A DNA stretch of 29,198 nucleotides from CAVRZY01 sp963725415. Its GTDB lineage: Bacteria; Acidobacteriota; Terriglobia; Bryobacterales; Bryobacteraceae. The position numbers and the translations under genes were made by a program. The stretch covers positions 1 to 29,198 of the forward strand of contig CAVRZY010000089.1 in the NCBI GenBank assembly GCA_963725415.1, given 5' to 3'. Within the stretch, counting starts at the first letter, position 1; every line of letters begins with the position of its first letter. The notes under the pieces were generated by a model that was not told where the DNA came from, made no database searches, and worked only from the letters and a program-made list of their open reading frames with translations. Positions 8,089 through 17,014 of this stretch are shown here, piece by piece.

Positions 8089-10173
8089 TTAGCGCGTCAA
8101 GTAGTATCCGAATACCAGCACCACTCCCAGAACAAACACCAGCGCATAAGCCTGCACGGAACCCGTCTGCACGATGCGCACCGGGTAGGAAGACAGTTTC
8201 ACCACAAACGACGACAGGCGCACCGCGCCATCGACCACCCAGGTGTCCCACCAGATGCTGAGGGTCGAACTGAAGCGGGTCAACCAGCCCGCGCCGTTGA
8301 CCCCGCCGTCCACCACGCGGTTATCGAAGGATACCAAGGCGTTGCCGCCCCCCTTGGCCAGCCCGTTCACAAAAAGGAAATCGTAGATCTCGTCCACGTA
8401 CCACTTGTTGTACAGGACCGTGTAGAGGGGGCCGGCGGCTTGCCGCACCGCCTCGGCCCGCTCCGGCCGCCGCTGGTAGAAGTGCCAGGCCAGGAAAATC
8501 CCCAAACACGCCGCGGCCACCGACAGGCCCATCAACAGCCATTCCGTCGAGGCCGCGTAGGCATGCTCCGCCGCCGCATGCGCGCCTTCCCCGCTCACCG
8601 CCGGCGCCAGCCAGTGCTCGAAAATCCGGAACCCCTCCGGCAGCGCGCTCCACAGCTTGGGCACGCCGATCCATCCCGCCAGAACGCTGCCGGCTGCCAG
8701 AGCCACCAGAGGGATCGTCATCACGCGAGGCGATTCATGGATGTGCGCGCTCGCTTTGGGGTCCACACGGGAAGGGCCATAAAAGGTCAGAGTCATGAGC
8801 CGCCACATGTAGAACGCCGTCATGCCGGCGGTGACAATGCCCACCACGTACACCGCGAGGAACCCGCTGCTGAACACCCGCCACAGAATCTCGTCCTTCG
8901 AGAAGAAACCCGCCAGGCCCGGGATGCCCGCAATGGCCAGCGTGCCGATGAGCATGGTCCGGTAAGTGATCGGAATCTTGTCCTTCAGCCCGCCCATCTT
9001 GCGCATGTCCTGCTCGCCCGAGATAGCGTGGATCACCGAGCCCGAGCCCAGGAACAACAGCGCCTTAAAGAACGCGTGCGTGTAGAGATGAAAGATGGCC
9101 ACCCAGTAGGCGCCCACTCCGCAGGCCATGAACATGTAGCCGAGCTGGCTGATCGTCGAATACGCCAGCACCCGCTTGATATCGTTCTGCACCAGCGCAA
9201 TCGAGGCCGCCAAAATCGCTGTGAACGCGCCGATTACGGCCACCAGCAAGGAAGTCTCCGGCGCCAGCCGGAACAGCATGTTCGACCGCGCCACCATGTA
9301 GACGCCGGCCGTAACCATGGTGGCCGCGTGGATCAAGGCCGACACCGGCGTGGGGCCTTCCATCGCGTCCGGCAGCCACACATACAGTGGGAACTGCGCG
9401 GACTTACCGGTAGCCCCCAGGAACAGCAATAGCGCCATCGCGCTCAGCACCCCGAAGCCCGCCGTCTCCGCCGTGAACCGCCCGCTCGCCAGGATCTGGT
9501 TCACGTCCAGGAACCGCACCGTCCCGAACACCGCAAACATCAGCAGCATGCCCAATAAGAACCCTGCGTCGCCGATGCGGTTGACGATGAATGCCTTCTT
9601 GCCTGCGTCCGCGGCCGACTTCTTGTGGAAGTAGAACCCGATCAGCAGGTAACTGCACAGGCCCACGCCTTCCCATCCCACGAACATCAGCACATAGTTG
9701 TTCGCCAGCACCAGCATCAGCATGAAAAACACGAACAGGTTCAGATACCCAAAGAACCGGTAGTACCCGCCTTCGTGCCCCATGTAGCCGATCGAGTAGA
9801 CGTGGATCACAAATCCCACCCCGCTGACTACCAAAATCATCACCGAACTCAGCGGGTCCAGCAGGAATCCCCAATCCGCGGCGAACCGTGTCAGGCCGCC
9901 GCTTTCTGGCGAGAAAGGCAATCCTGCCAGCCAGGTGAACTGAATCACCTGATGGACCTTTTCGGGCAGCCCCGCCAGTTGCGCCACCGCGCCCACCGAA
10001 AAAATGAACGAAAGCAGGACCGTGCCAGGGCAGAGAAGACTCACCACGATCTTTGCCCTCGAGGTGCCGTGGTGCCCCGCCTGCGGATCGAATTTCCTCC
10101 CCAGCAGCAGCATGACCGCGGCGCCAAACAGGGGGAACAGCGGGATCAGCCAGATGCTGTCGAGAAAGTTCAT
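8089..10173 (-). CDS. nuoL: NADH-quinone oxidoreductase subunit L
   Basis: NuoL (ND5) is the distal antiporter-like subunit and carries the long lateral helix at its C-terminus. The 694-residue length is normal for this subunit. The product shows FVGWEGVGLCSYLLIGFY, QFPLYVWLPDAMEGPTPVSA, RVLAYSTISQLGYMFMACG and THAFFKALLFLGSGSVIHA. A final hydrophobic segment near the end (YALVFVLGVVLVFGYYLTR) fits the anchor of the lateral helix. It begins 10 bases after nuoK and ends 4 bases before nuoM. Confidence 0.97.
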   Translation of the reverse strand: MNFLDSIWLIPLFPLFGAAVMLLLGRKFDPQAGHHGTSRAKIVVSLLCPGTVLLSFIFSVGAVAQLAGLPEKVHQVIQFTWLAGLPFSPESGGLTRFAADWGFLLDPLSSVMILVVSGVGFVIHVYSIGYMGHEGGYYRFFGYLNLFVFFMLMLVLANNYVLMFVGWEGVGLCSYLLIGFYFHKKSAADAGKKAFIVNRIGDAGFLLGMLLMFAVFGTVRFLDVNQILASGRFTAETAGFGVLSAMALLLFLGATGKSAQFPLYVWLPDAMEGPTPVSALIHAATMVTAGVYMVARSNMLFRLAPETSLLVAVIGAFTAILAASIALVQNDIKRVLAYSTISQLGYMFMACGVGAYWVAIFHLYTHAFFKALLFLGSGSVIHAISGEQDMRKMGGLKDKIPITYRTMLIGTLAIAGIPGLAGFFSKDEILWRVFSSGFLAVYVVGIVTAGMTAFYMWRLMTLTFYGPSRVDPKASAHIHESPRVMTIPLVALAAGSVLAGWIGVPKLWSALPEGFRIFEHWLAPAVSGEGAHAAAEHAYAASTEWLLMGLSVAAACLGIFLAWHFYQRRPERAEAVRQAAGPLYTVLYNKWYVDEIYDFLFVNGLAKGGGNALVSFDNRVVDGGVNGAGWLTRFSSTLSIWWDTWVVDGAVRLSSFVVKLSSYPVRIVQTGSVQAYALVFVLGVVLVFGYYLTR

Positions 10174-10183
10174 CGCCCCGGCC

Positions 10184-10494
10184 TCACCATTTCAGCAGCT
10201 CGATTTCGTCGGCCTGCACGGTCTCTTTGTTCCGGAACAGCGCAATCAGTATCCCCAGCCCTACCGCTGCCTCGGCTACCGCCACGGTGATGACGAAGAT
10301 AGCGAAGATCTGCCCGTTCACGTTCTGAAAATGACGCGAGAAAGCGATCAGGTTGATGTTGACCGCGTTCAGAATCAGCTCGATGGACATCAGAATGATG
10401 ACGATATTTCGCCGCGCCAGAACGCCCGCCGTCCCGATCAATAGCAGCGCGGCGCTTAGCACCAGGTAATGAACCGTCGTGATTGGGTAGAGCA

Positions 10495-10495
<1 letters not shown>
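10184..10495 (-). CDS. nuoK: NADH-quinone oxidoreductase subunit K
   Basis: NuoK (ND4L) is a three-helix subunit linking the quinone module to the pumping modules. The 103-residue product starting MLYPITTVHYLVLS has the standard length, the ARRNIVIILMSIELILNAVN helix with its conserved Glu, and VITVAVAEAAVGLGILIALF with the second. The same frame stays open upstream to 10726, but that extension is antisense-like sequence inside nuoJ and is not used. The ATG shares one base with the nuoJ stop (TGATG), a typical coupled junction. Confidence 0.97.
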
Positions 10496-10998
<503 letters not shown>

Positions 10999-11093
10999 AA
11001 GAGTTGACTCATTGAACCATTGAACCATTGAGTGGTTGGCGTCGCTGCCCTGGTCAATGACTCAATGATTCAATGAATCAATGATTCAATTCT
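10999..11093. repeat. 8-bp repeat tracts forming a long imperfect hairpin between nuoI and nuoJ
   Basis: At 11054-11090 the unit TCAATGAN occurs 4.6 times in tandem (TCAATGAC, TCAATGAT, TCAATGAA, TCAATGAT, TCAAT). At about 11008-11035 the inverted form occurs (ATTGAACC twice, then ATTGAGTGG). The two tracts are inversely related, so about 30 bases can pair with a loop of about 18-20 bases. The sequence interrupts an otherwise tightly packed operon and may act as an mRNA processing or stabilising structure, or be a dispersed intergenic repeat. Confidence 0.8.
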
Positions 11094-11549
11094 TCAGTAC
11101 TTATACTGCGTCGGCTTGGGGCCTTCTTCCAACATCTGGCGGTCCCAGATCGCGCCTTCCCGCGAGTAGCTGGCCAGCTCGAAATCCTGCGTCAGCTCCA
11201 GCGCATCCACCGGGCAGGCGTCTTCGCAAAGACCGCAGAACATGCACCTCGAGATGTCGTAGGTGAAAGTGGTCAGCTCTTTGCGGCGCGTCTGCTCGTT
11301 GCGCTCGCTGCTCACCACGATGAGGTTCTCCGGACAGGCCAGCGCGCACAGGTTGCAGGCAATGCACAGCGTCTGGCCGGTTTCCGGGTTGATGTTCAGC
11401 CGGGGCGCGCCGCGGAACCGCTCCGCCACTTTGGGCCGTTGCGCCGGGTATTGCTCGGTATAGATGTTCCTGGGGGGCTGGTAGCGGAAGGTCAGCCATA
11501 GTCCTTCGATCAAATCCACCATGAAAATGGTTCGAAGTAATTTCCGCAT
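11094..11549 (-). CDS. nuoI: NADH-quinone oxidoreductase subunit I
   Basis: NuoI (TYKY) carries iron-sulfur clusters N6a and N6b, passing electrons toward NuoB. The 151-residue protein has both 4Fe-4S motifs: CIACNLCALACP and CMFCGLCEDACP, each in the CxxCxxCxxxCP form. The N-terminus (GLWLTFRYQPPRNIYTEQYP) matches the family's amphipathic start preceding the RFRGAP segment. The gene starts 12 bases after nuoD; in most operons nuoH would lie between them, and here it is missing from this position. Confidence 0.97.
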   Translation of the reverse strand: MRKLLRTIFMVDLIEGLWLTFRYQPPRNIYTEQYPAQRPKVAERFRGAPRLNINPETGQTLCIACNLCALACPENLIVVSSERNEQTRRKELTTFTYDISRCMFCGLCEDACPVDALELTQDFELASYSREGAIWDRQMLEEGPKPTQYKY

Positions 11550-11561
11550 CTCCGCTCCCCT

Positions 11562-12674
11562 TCAGCGATCCACCTCGCCCAGGACTACATCTATGGTGCC
11601 GATGATCGCCACCACGTCGGCCACCAGGGACCCGCGCGCCATCCGATCCAGGGCCTGCAAATTGACAAACGAGGGCGGACGCACCCGCACCCGGTAGGGT
11701 TGCGTCGAGCCGTCGCTCACCACAAAATAACCCAGCTCTCCTTTGGGCGCCTCGATCGAGACGTAAGCTTCGCCTACCGGCGGCTTGATCACCTTGGGAA
11801 CCTTGGCCATGATGGGACCGGCCGGAATGCGATCCACAGCCTGCCGGATGATGCGCGTCGCCTGCCGCATCTCCTCGACCCGCACCATGTACCGGTCGTA
11901 CGTGTCGCCGTTCTCCCCGGTGGGAATCTTGAAGTCGTACTGCTCGTACCCGGAATAAGGCTGCGCCTTGCGCAGGTCCCATTTCACGCCCGCGGCGCGC
12001 AGCAGCGGCCCGGTCACCCCGTATTGCTTGCAGTCCTCGGCCGTGAGGATCCCCACGCCTTTCAGCCGCCCGATCCAAATGCGATTGCCCGTGAGCAGTT
12101 CTTCGTACTCGTCCAGCTTGTGCGGGAACATCTCGCAGAAGGCTTTGACATCCTCTTCGAACCGGTCGTAGAGATCGTACTGAAGCCCGCCGATGCGGAA
12201 AGCGTGGGTGGTCAGCCGCGCCCCACAATACCGCTCGAAAATATTCAGGACCTCTTCCCGCTCCCGCATCACGTAGAACAGCGGCGTCTGCGCGCCGATG
12301 TCCAGCGCGTGCGTCCCCAGCCAGATCAGGTGGCTGGCGATCCGGTTCAGTTCCGTCACGATCACTCGCACCACTTGCGCCCGCGGCGGCGCTTCCAGGT
12401 TGAGCAGCTTCTCCACTGCCAGACAGTAGCCCAGCCCGTTGGAGACCGCGGCGCAGTAATCCAGACGGTCTACGTAGGGCACGAACTGCTGGTAGGTGCG
12501 GTTCTCCCCGATCTTCTCCACCCCCCGGTGCAGGTACCCGATGACGCATTCGGCGCCCAGCACCCTCTCCCCGTCCAGCTTCAGGATTACGCGCAGCACC
12601 CCGTGCGTGGAGGGGTGCTGCGGCCCCATGTTGAGCTCTAATTCGGTGGCGTCTAGAAAGGTTGTCTCCGGCAT
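11562..12674 (-). CDS. nuoD: NADH-quinone oxidoreductase subunit D (49-kDa type)
   Basis: NuoD forms most of the quinone-reduction site in the peripheral arm. The 370-residue product starts near MGPQHPSTHG, the conserved loop whose His contacts quinone, followed by GYLHRGVEKIGENRTYQQ and PYVDRLDYCAA. The C-terminal half holds SIEAPKGELGYFVVSDG and RPPSFVNLQAL. It lacks the two CxxC nickel-binding motifs of hydrogenase large subunits, which separates it from group 4 hydrogenases. It is unfused to NuoC, unlike the E. coli NuoCD fusion, and starts 4 bases after nuoC. Confidence 0.97.
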   Translation of the reverse strand: MPETTFLDATELELNMGPQHPSTHGVLRVILKLDGERVLGAECVIGYLHRGVEKIGENRTYQQFVPYVDRLDYCAAVSNGLGYCLAVEKLLNLEAPPRAQVVRVIVTELNRIASHLIWLGTHALDIGAQTPLFYVMREREEVLNIFERYCGARLTTHAFRIGGLQYDLYDRFEEDVKAFCEMFPHKLDEYEELLTGNRIWIGRLKGVGILTAEDCKQYGVTGPLLRAAGVKWDLRKAQPYSGYEQYDFKIPTGENGDTYDRYMVRVEEMRQATRIIRQAVDRIPAGPIMAKVPKVIKPPVGEAYVSIEAPKGELGYFVVSDGSTQPYRVRVRPPSFVNLQALDRMARGSLVADVVAIIGTIDVVLGEVDR

Positions 12675-12678
12675 AGAG

Positions 12679-13260
12679 TCACTGCCCGCTGTCGATACCC
12701 AGGTTTTCCTTGACCCAGCGATTGTCCATCTGAATGATCGAGTAGTCTTTGCGCAGCGGGTGACCCTCCCATTCCTCCGGCAACAGGATGCGGCGCATGT
12801 CCGGGTGGTCGCTGAACTGGATGCCGAACATGTCGAACACTTCCCGCTCCAGCCAGTTGGCGGTGAGGTGCACGCCTACCGCGGTGGCAGGCTTGTAACC
12901 TTCCGCGATTCTCGTCTTGATCCGGATGCGCACGTTTCGCGGGAAGCTGTACACGATGTAGACCAGATCGAAGCGCTCCGGGCGCTGCGGGTAATCCACC
13001 GCCGTGACATCGACCAGGTAGTCGAAGTCGGCTTCCAGTTTCAGGAACTCCAAGATGGGAATAACCGCCTCGGGTTTCGTCACCAGAAAGTTCTGCCCCA
13101 GGTAAGTCGAGAATTCGCTGATCTGCTCGCCGAAGTGTTCCTTCAACAGCCGCGCCAGCTCGCTCTCCCAGGGCGTCGTGGCCATCGCCGCCGCAGGCTT
13201 CGCCGCAGCATGGGCAGCAGCCGCAGGCGGCTTCCCCTCTGGTTTCTGCTCATCAGGCAT
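12679..13260 (-). CDS. nuoC: NADH-quinone oxidoreductase subunit C (30-kDa type)
   Basis: NuoC is a peripheral-arm subunit that packs against NuoD. The 193-residue product has the family C-terminal signature ANWLEREVFDMFGIQFSDHP followed by RRILLPEEWEGHPLRKDY. Residues 1-35 are a low-complexity extension rich in Ala, Pro and Lys. ATG 13260 is chosen; the frame stays open to a GTG at 13302 but that would run into the pfkA promoter region. An AAGGAG lies about 15 bases ahead of the ATG, rather far. It is the first gene of this cluster: nuoA and nuoB, usually just upstream, are replaced by the divergent pfkA. Confidence 0.95.
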   Translation of the reverse strand: MPDEQKPEGKPPAAAAHAAAKPAAAMATTPWESELARLLKEHFGEQISEFSTYLGQNFLVTKPEAVIPILEFLKLEADFDYLVDVTAVDYPQRPERFDLVYIVYSFPRNVRIRIKTRIAEGYKPATAVGVHLTANWLEREVFDMFGIQFSDHPDMRRILLPEEWEGHPLRKDYSIIQMDNRWVKENLGIDSGQ

Positions 13261-13357
13261 GGATGCGCCGGAAAGCTCCTTGAAGACCACCAACTCTAGC
13301 ACAGCGTTGTTCGGAATATCAAATGGACCTGTCCCCCTGTGCTAACCTCGGAGACAA

Positions 13358-14329
13358 ATGAAACGCATTGCTGTGTTGACCAGCGGGGGCGACGCCCCTG
13401 GCATGAACGCCGCCATCCGCGCGGTGGTGCGGACCGGCTTGGAGAAAGGTTGCGAGGTATTCGGCGTCCAGCATGGCTATCGAGGACTCATTACCGGCGA
13501 CCTCATTCCCCTGGGCGCGCGCGATGTGGGCGGCGTCATCCAGCGTGGTGGCACCATGCTCGGCAGCGCCCGCTGCCCGGAATTCAAGACCGAGGAAGGT
13601 CGCCGCCAGGCGCTGGCGCAGCTCGACCAGAGAGGTATCGCCGCCCTGGTAACCATCGGCGGCAACGGTACCCAGACCGGCGCCCATGCGCTCTCCGGGA
13701 TGGGATTCCCCGTGGTCGGCGTGGCCTCCACCATCGACAACGACCTCTACGGCTCCGACATCACCATCGGAGTGGACACCGCGCTCAACATCGCCCTGGA
13801 AGCCATCGACCGGCTGAAGGTCACCGCCTCCTCCCACCACCGCGCCTTCGTCATCGAGGTGATGGGACGTGATTGCGGCTACGTGGCCCTGATGACCGGC
13901 ATCGCCGGAGGCGCGGAAGCCATCAGCATCCCGGAGGTCGAGACCGACCCGGAAGCCATCGCCCAAGAAATACGCAAGGCCTACGAGCGCGGCAAGCCCC
14001 ACGCCTTAGTTGTCGCCGCCGAAGGCGCACGCTACAACGCCCAGGGGCTGGCCGACTACTTCAAGGACCAGCGCGAGCGGTTGGGCTTCGAGCTGCGGGT
14101 CACCATTCTGGGACACGTGCAGCGCGGCGGCAGCCCGACCTTCTTCGACCGCATGCTGGCCACCCGTCTGGGCGCAGCAGCCGCCGAACTGGCGGCCCAG
14201 GGCGAGCACGGAGTCCTGGTCGGCCTGGTTAAGAGCGAAATCCGAACCACCCCATTAGCCGAGGTCGTCGTCCGCAAAAAGCCGCTGGATCCAAAACTCC
14301 TCGAGCTGGCCCGCGTGCTGGCGAAGTAG
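13358..14329 (+). CDS. pfkA: 6-phosphofructokinase (PfkA type)
   Basis: This enzyme phosphorylates fructose 6-phosphate in glycolysis. The 323-residue product has the standard length and motifs: LTSGGDAPGMNAAIR (nucleotide loop), TIDNDLYG (catalytic Asp region), IEVMGRDCGYVA and GHVQRGGSPTFFDR. Two positions are unusual. The GGDGS loop reads GGNGT, replacing the Asp that normally helps bind Mg-nucleotide, and the residue before TIDND is Ser rather than the Gly of ATP enzymes or Lys of many PPi enzymes. The phosphoryl donor is thus uncertain. CGGAG precedes the ATG by a suitable distance. It is divergent from nuoC, with about 97 bases between starts. Confidence 0.93.
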   Translation: MKRIAVLTSGGDAPGMNAAIRAVVRTGLEKGCEVFGVQHGYRGLITGDLIPLGARDVGGVIQRGGTMLGSARCPEFKTEEGRRQALAQLDQRGIAALVTIGGNGTQTGAHALSGMGFPVVGVASTIDNDLYGSDITIGVDTALNIALEAIDRLKVTASSHHRAFVIEVMGRDCGYVALMTGIAGGAEAISIPEVETDPEAIAQEIRKAYERGKPHALVVAAEGARYNAQGLADYFKDQRERLGFELRVTILGHVQRGGSPTFFDRMLATRLGAAAAELAAQGEHGVLVGLVKSEIRTTPLAEVVVRKKPLDPKLLELARVLAK

Positions 14330-14337
14330 GAACAACT

Positions 14338-14979
14338 TCACCGCCGCCGTCGGGGGAACAGGCGATAGCCCCGGTCAGGTGGGAACCACCCGGCCACCAG
14401 CTCCAGCCGCCGGCGCAGCCGCTCAGCGGGTAGATAGTCGGGGCCGCTCCGCACCGTGACGTCATGCCACAGGCAATGGATGTACTCGGCCACCGTGCCC
14501 GCGAACGAGGCGCGCGCATACGCTTCCAGGCGGCGTCTACTGGAGGCCGTAACGCGGCTTGCCAGCAAGCGTGACTTTTCCCCCAGCGCCTCCTCGTCGA
14601 TCTCGCCAGATACCCCTGCCTCGATCTCCTCCCACAGAAGCTTCAGATAGGCCTCGCGGTTCCGCGGCCCGGCCCTCTCCCAAAGCGCCTGCCCCAGACA
14701 GAGCAGCAGCTCCATGGCCACGTCGTGTCCCTCGATTCCCCCGGTCGCCACCGCGATCTCCAGCCCCGCCTCGCTCTGACTCCACTGGGAAGCAAGATCC
14801 GCATCCTCGAGTCGGGTTGCCAGCCGGATTCGGCACACTCCCAGGCGGGTGGCAATCGAGCCAGGAACGGCTCGCAGCGCGGGTCGTACGAATTCCCGGA
14901 TGACGTCCGCGGGCGCGCCCGCCAGCCGCCAGCCATGTGCCAGGCGCAAGGCTCCGGGACTCGACTGCCCGTGACCCAT
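14338..14979 (-). CDS. Hypothetical protein, 213 aa
   Basis: I do not recognise a family. The product is Arg/Ala/Leu-rich, mostly predicted helical, with no signal peptide or membrane segment. Distinct stretches are GGIEGHDVAMELLLCLGQALW, read in two parts, and a C-terminal AEYIHCLWHDVTVRSG followed by AERLRRRLELVAGWFPP. The coherent, non-repetitive composition and ATG at 14979 support a real gene. It lies 38 bases downstream of the SprA-related gene in the same direction, so the two may be co-transcribed. Its stop is 8 bases from that of pfkA. Confidence 0.7.
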   Translation of the reverse strand: MGHGQSSPGALRLAHGWRLAGAPADVIREFVRPALRAVPGSIATRLGVCRIRLATRLEDADLASQWSQSEAGLEIAVATGGIEGHDVAMELLLCLGQALWERAGPRNREAYLKLLWEEIEAGVSGEIDEEALGEKSRLLASRVTASSRRRLEAYARASFAGTVAEYIHCLWHDVTVRSGPDYLPAERLRRRLELVAGWFPPDRGYRLFPRRRR

Positions 14980-15017
14980 GTAGCTATGATCGCGCGTCCG
15001 GCGGCGTAAAACACCGC

Positions 15018-15581
15018 TCAGAGTTCCAGGGACAGCAACCGGCCTGGCGCCACTTCTTCGTGCTGGGGATAGGCAGACCGCAGCAAGGACTCCCTCGCTT
15101 CCGCCTGCTGCTGTTGTGCCAGCTCCTGCCGCGCCACCTGCTCCATGCTGGCCGCCTCCGCAGCTACCATGCGGTCTTGCGTCGAGGGATCGACCGGAGC
15201 GTTCGCGGCGGCCTCGATCGTCCGCGCTTTTTGGATCGTAGCTTCGGGATCTCCAGGAACCGGCGAAGTGTCTAGAGAGACGTCACCGGCCACGGCGTAC
15301 TCGATCCCGTCCGGGCCCCTGACGAGGCTATAGGAGGGGCCGCCGGTGGCGTATGGTCCCGCGACCGCCAGGTGCGCTTGCTCGTGGGACCGCACCCGGC
15401 GATCCGCCGCCGCCAGTTTGGCCACGGCGGCCAACTGTTCCGGAGAGAGACCAATCGCCGGTGTGCCTGCCGCGGCTAGAGTCTTCGATGGCGCGCTCCT
15501 CGCAGCCTCAAGTCTCTGAGAAGACTCAGCGCCGTCGGACGGGTGTCTCGCCGCGACCGGTGAGAAGACATCTCCGGGCAC
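15018..15581 (-). CDS. SprA-related putative metalloprotease
   Basis: The 187-residue product matches the SprA-related family (PF12118 type): LSPEQLAAVAKLAAADRRVR, then SHEQAHLAVAGPYATGGPSY with an HExxH-like HEQAH at residues 66-70, then GPDGIEYAVAGDVSLDTSPV and GDPEATIQKARTIEAAA, ending with the NAPVDPSTQDRMVAAEA block. The family is thought to be zinc peptidases; biochemical function is not established. The GTG start at 15581 follows a purine-rich GAGGGGGAG stretch. The C-terminal 35 residues are Gln/Ala-rich. It shares direction with the DUF1080 gene upstream (48-base gap) and the hypothetical gene downstream. Confidence 0.85.
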   Translation of the reverse strand: MPGDVFSPVAARHPSDGAESSQRLEAARSAPSKTLAAAGTPAIGLSPEQLAAVAKLAAADRRVRSHEQAHLAVAGPYATGGPSYSLVRGPDGIEYAVAGDVSLDTSPVPGDPEATIQKARTIEAAANAPVDPSTQDRMVAAEAASMEQVARQELAQQQQAEARESLLRSAYPQHEEVAPGRLLSLEL

Positions 15582-15629
15582 ATCTCCCCCTCATCTGCTT
15601 ATCGGACGGGGCTCGAGGAATCTGAACTT

Positions 15630-16388
15630 CTACTTGCCGGGTTCGTCCTCCAGCGGGCGGTACCAGATGTTACGGAATCGCATCACGGTCATGGGGGCGC
15701 CTCGGTAGTTGTGGTCCTGGAGCATCAGCGGGCCCGGCTCGCCGATCCTGTCCTCCAGGCATCCACGCCCCACGTTAAGGATTCTCACGTTGTCCTGGAT
15801 TAAGACCCCGTTATGGAGCACCGTTACCCGCCCGTGCTCGACCAACTTGCCATCGGCGCCGCACTTTGGCGCGCGAAAGATGATGTCGTAGGTCTGCCAT
15901 TGCTGGGGCGGCCGCGAAGCGTTCACCAACGGGGCCGCCTGGCCGTACAGGGCCCCGCAGGCGCCCTTAGGATAGGTCGGATTCTGGTAGGAGTCCAGTA
16001 TCTGAATTTCGTACCGGCTGTGCAGGTAGACGCCACTGTTCCCCCGCGCCTGCCCCTTTTGGTCCGGCATCGACGGGGCCGCGAACTCCAGATGAATCTG
16101 CGCGCTCGAGAACTTGCGCTTGCTGTAAATGTCGCCCGCGCCCGTTTTGCACGTCATGGCCCCATCGCTGACCGTGCAGCCGGCCGGGCTGCCGTCTTGC
16201 CTGGTCCACTCGGCGAGATCCTTGCCGTCGAACAGCACGATGGCGTCCGAAGGAGGCCCGCCCGGCCTGCCCGGGTCCACGTACTTGGGTTGGGGTTCTT
16301 GAGCGAGGGCGATTCCGGCCAACTGGATGACGCCGAGCGCGAAACCAATAAAGCGCCAACTCCTCGCTGATCTGACTCGCTTTCTCAT
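15630..16388 (-). CDS. Secreted DUF1080 (3-keto-disaccharide hydrolase-like) protein
   Basis: DUF1080 proteins have a concanavalin/laminin-type beta-sandwich and are abundant exported proteins in Acidobacteriota, Planctomycetota and Verrucomicrobiota; some hydrolyse 3-keto-glycosides. The 252-residue product has a signal peptide (RFIGFALGVIQLAGIALAQ, cleavage near 30), then IVLFDGKDLAEW, GNSGVYLHSRYEIQILDSY and a C-terminal GAPMTVMRFRNIWYRPL, all typical. ATG 16388 is preferred over an open upstream frame because GGAGGT lies 10 bases before it and the signal peptide starts there. The longer frame would run through the repeat element at 16451. Confidence 0.92.
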   Translation of the reverse strand: MRKRVRSARSWRFIGFALGVIQLAGIALAQEPQPKYVDPGRPGGPPSDAIVLFDGKDLAEWTRQDGSPAGCTVSDGAMTCKTGAGDIYSKRKFSSAQIHLEFAAPSMPDQKGQARGNSGVYLHSRYEIQILDSYQNPTYPKGACGALYGQAAPLVNASRPPQQWQTYDIIFRAPKCGADGKLVEHGRVTVLHNGVLIQDNVRILNVGRGCLEDRIGEPGPLMLQDHNYRGAPMTVMRFRNIWYRPLEDEPGK

Positions 16389-16440
16389 AAGATCCCCGAC
16401 CTCCATTGCGGCTGCTCTATTGTATCGCCGCATCGGAATC

Positions 16441-16587
16441 GGCGAACAGCTTGCCCTCCCCCGCAATCCGCGCAATTCGGGGACTGGCGCGAATTTCGCC
16501 GCCTTTGCGAAATTCGTGGCCTGTACCAGAATTGCCCTCCCCGCATTAGTCGCGTCAAACAAACTGGGGGAGAGCAAGGCGAACAGC
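16441..16587. mobile_element. MITE-like structured element, copy 1, with 10-bp direct repeats
   Basis: The body (16451-16577, 127 bp) begins TTGCCCTCCCCC and ends GGGGGAGAGCAA, inverted repeats with one mismatch. It is flanked on each side by the exact 10-mer GGCGAACAGC (16441-16450 and 16578-16587), which looks like a target-site duplication. Inside, CGAATTTCGC and GCGAAATTCG form a perfect hairpin stem. No ORF is present. A related copy is at 21390-21616. It lies between the divergent DUF1080 and HEPN genes, probably within their promoter region. Confidence 0.8.
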
Positions 16588-16624
16588 CCTAGAGGCAGCC
16601 AGCCCTGCTATGCTCGAAAGAGCT

Positions 16625-17014
16625 ATGCCCAACCGATCGCGGGATTGGCTCAACCAGGCCCAGAGAGACCTCGAGCTTGCGGAGATCTCCCGTGGCGCCG
16701 GAAGGCATGAGTGGGCCTGCTTTGCGGCCCATCAGGCTGCCGAAAAGGCAGTCAAGGCGCTGCACCTCAGCCTGGGCCAGGAAGCCTGGGGCCACGTTGT
16801 TGCCAGACTTCTGAAGGAACTCCCGCCCGCTGTGCTGCTGCCAGAGGAACTTATCGAAAAAGCGCGCGTCCTGGACGGCTTTTACATCCCGCCCCGGTAT
16901 CCAAACAGTCATCCCCAGGGGGCGCCCTTCGAGCACTATGGTTCGCTCCAAAGCGAGGAGGCCATCCGCTATGCCAGTCAGATCCTTGAACTCGTCCGTG
17001 CTCAGATGGCCTGA
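16625..17014 (+). CDS. HEPN-domain protein of a HEPN/MNT pair
   Basis: The 129-residue all-helical product has the classical HEPN (PF05168) pattern: RDWLNQAQRDLELAE, then RHEWACFAAHQAAEKAVKAL and GHVVARLLKEL. HEPN proteins paired with minimal nucleotidyltransferases form type VII-like toxin-antitoxin modules. The RX4HXH RNase motif of HepT is not evident, so toxicity is uncertain. ATG 16625 is preferred over 16610 because the domain starts immediately after it. The next gene overlaps its end by 44 bases in another frame, indicating a two-gene operon. Upstream lies the MITE-like element. Confidence 0.88.
   Translation: MPNRSRDWLNQAQRDLELAEISRGAGRHEWACFAAHQAAEKAVKALHLSLGQEAWGHVVARLLKELPPAVLLPEELIEKARVLDGFYIPPRYPNSHPQGAPFEHYGSLQSEEAIRYASQILELVRAQMA

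Noticed and set aside
10999..11093. CRISPR array
   Set aside because: The units are 8-bp tandem and inverted repeats without spacers, and no cas genes are present.
16389..16577. N-terminal extension of the DUF1080 protein
   Set aside because: It runs through the MITE-like element, and a signal peptide with a good ribosome site starts at 16388.
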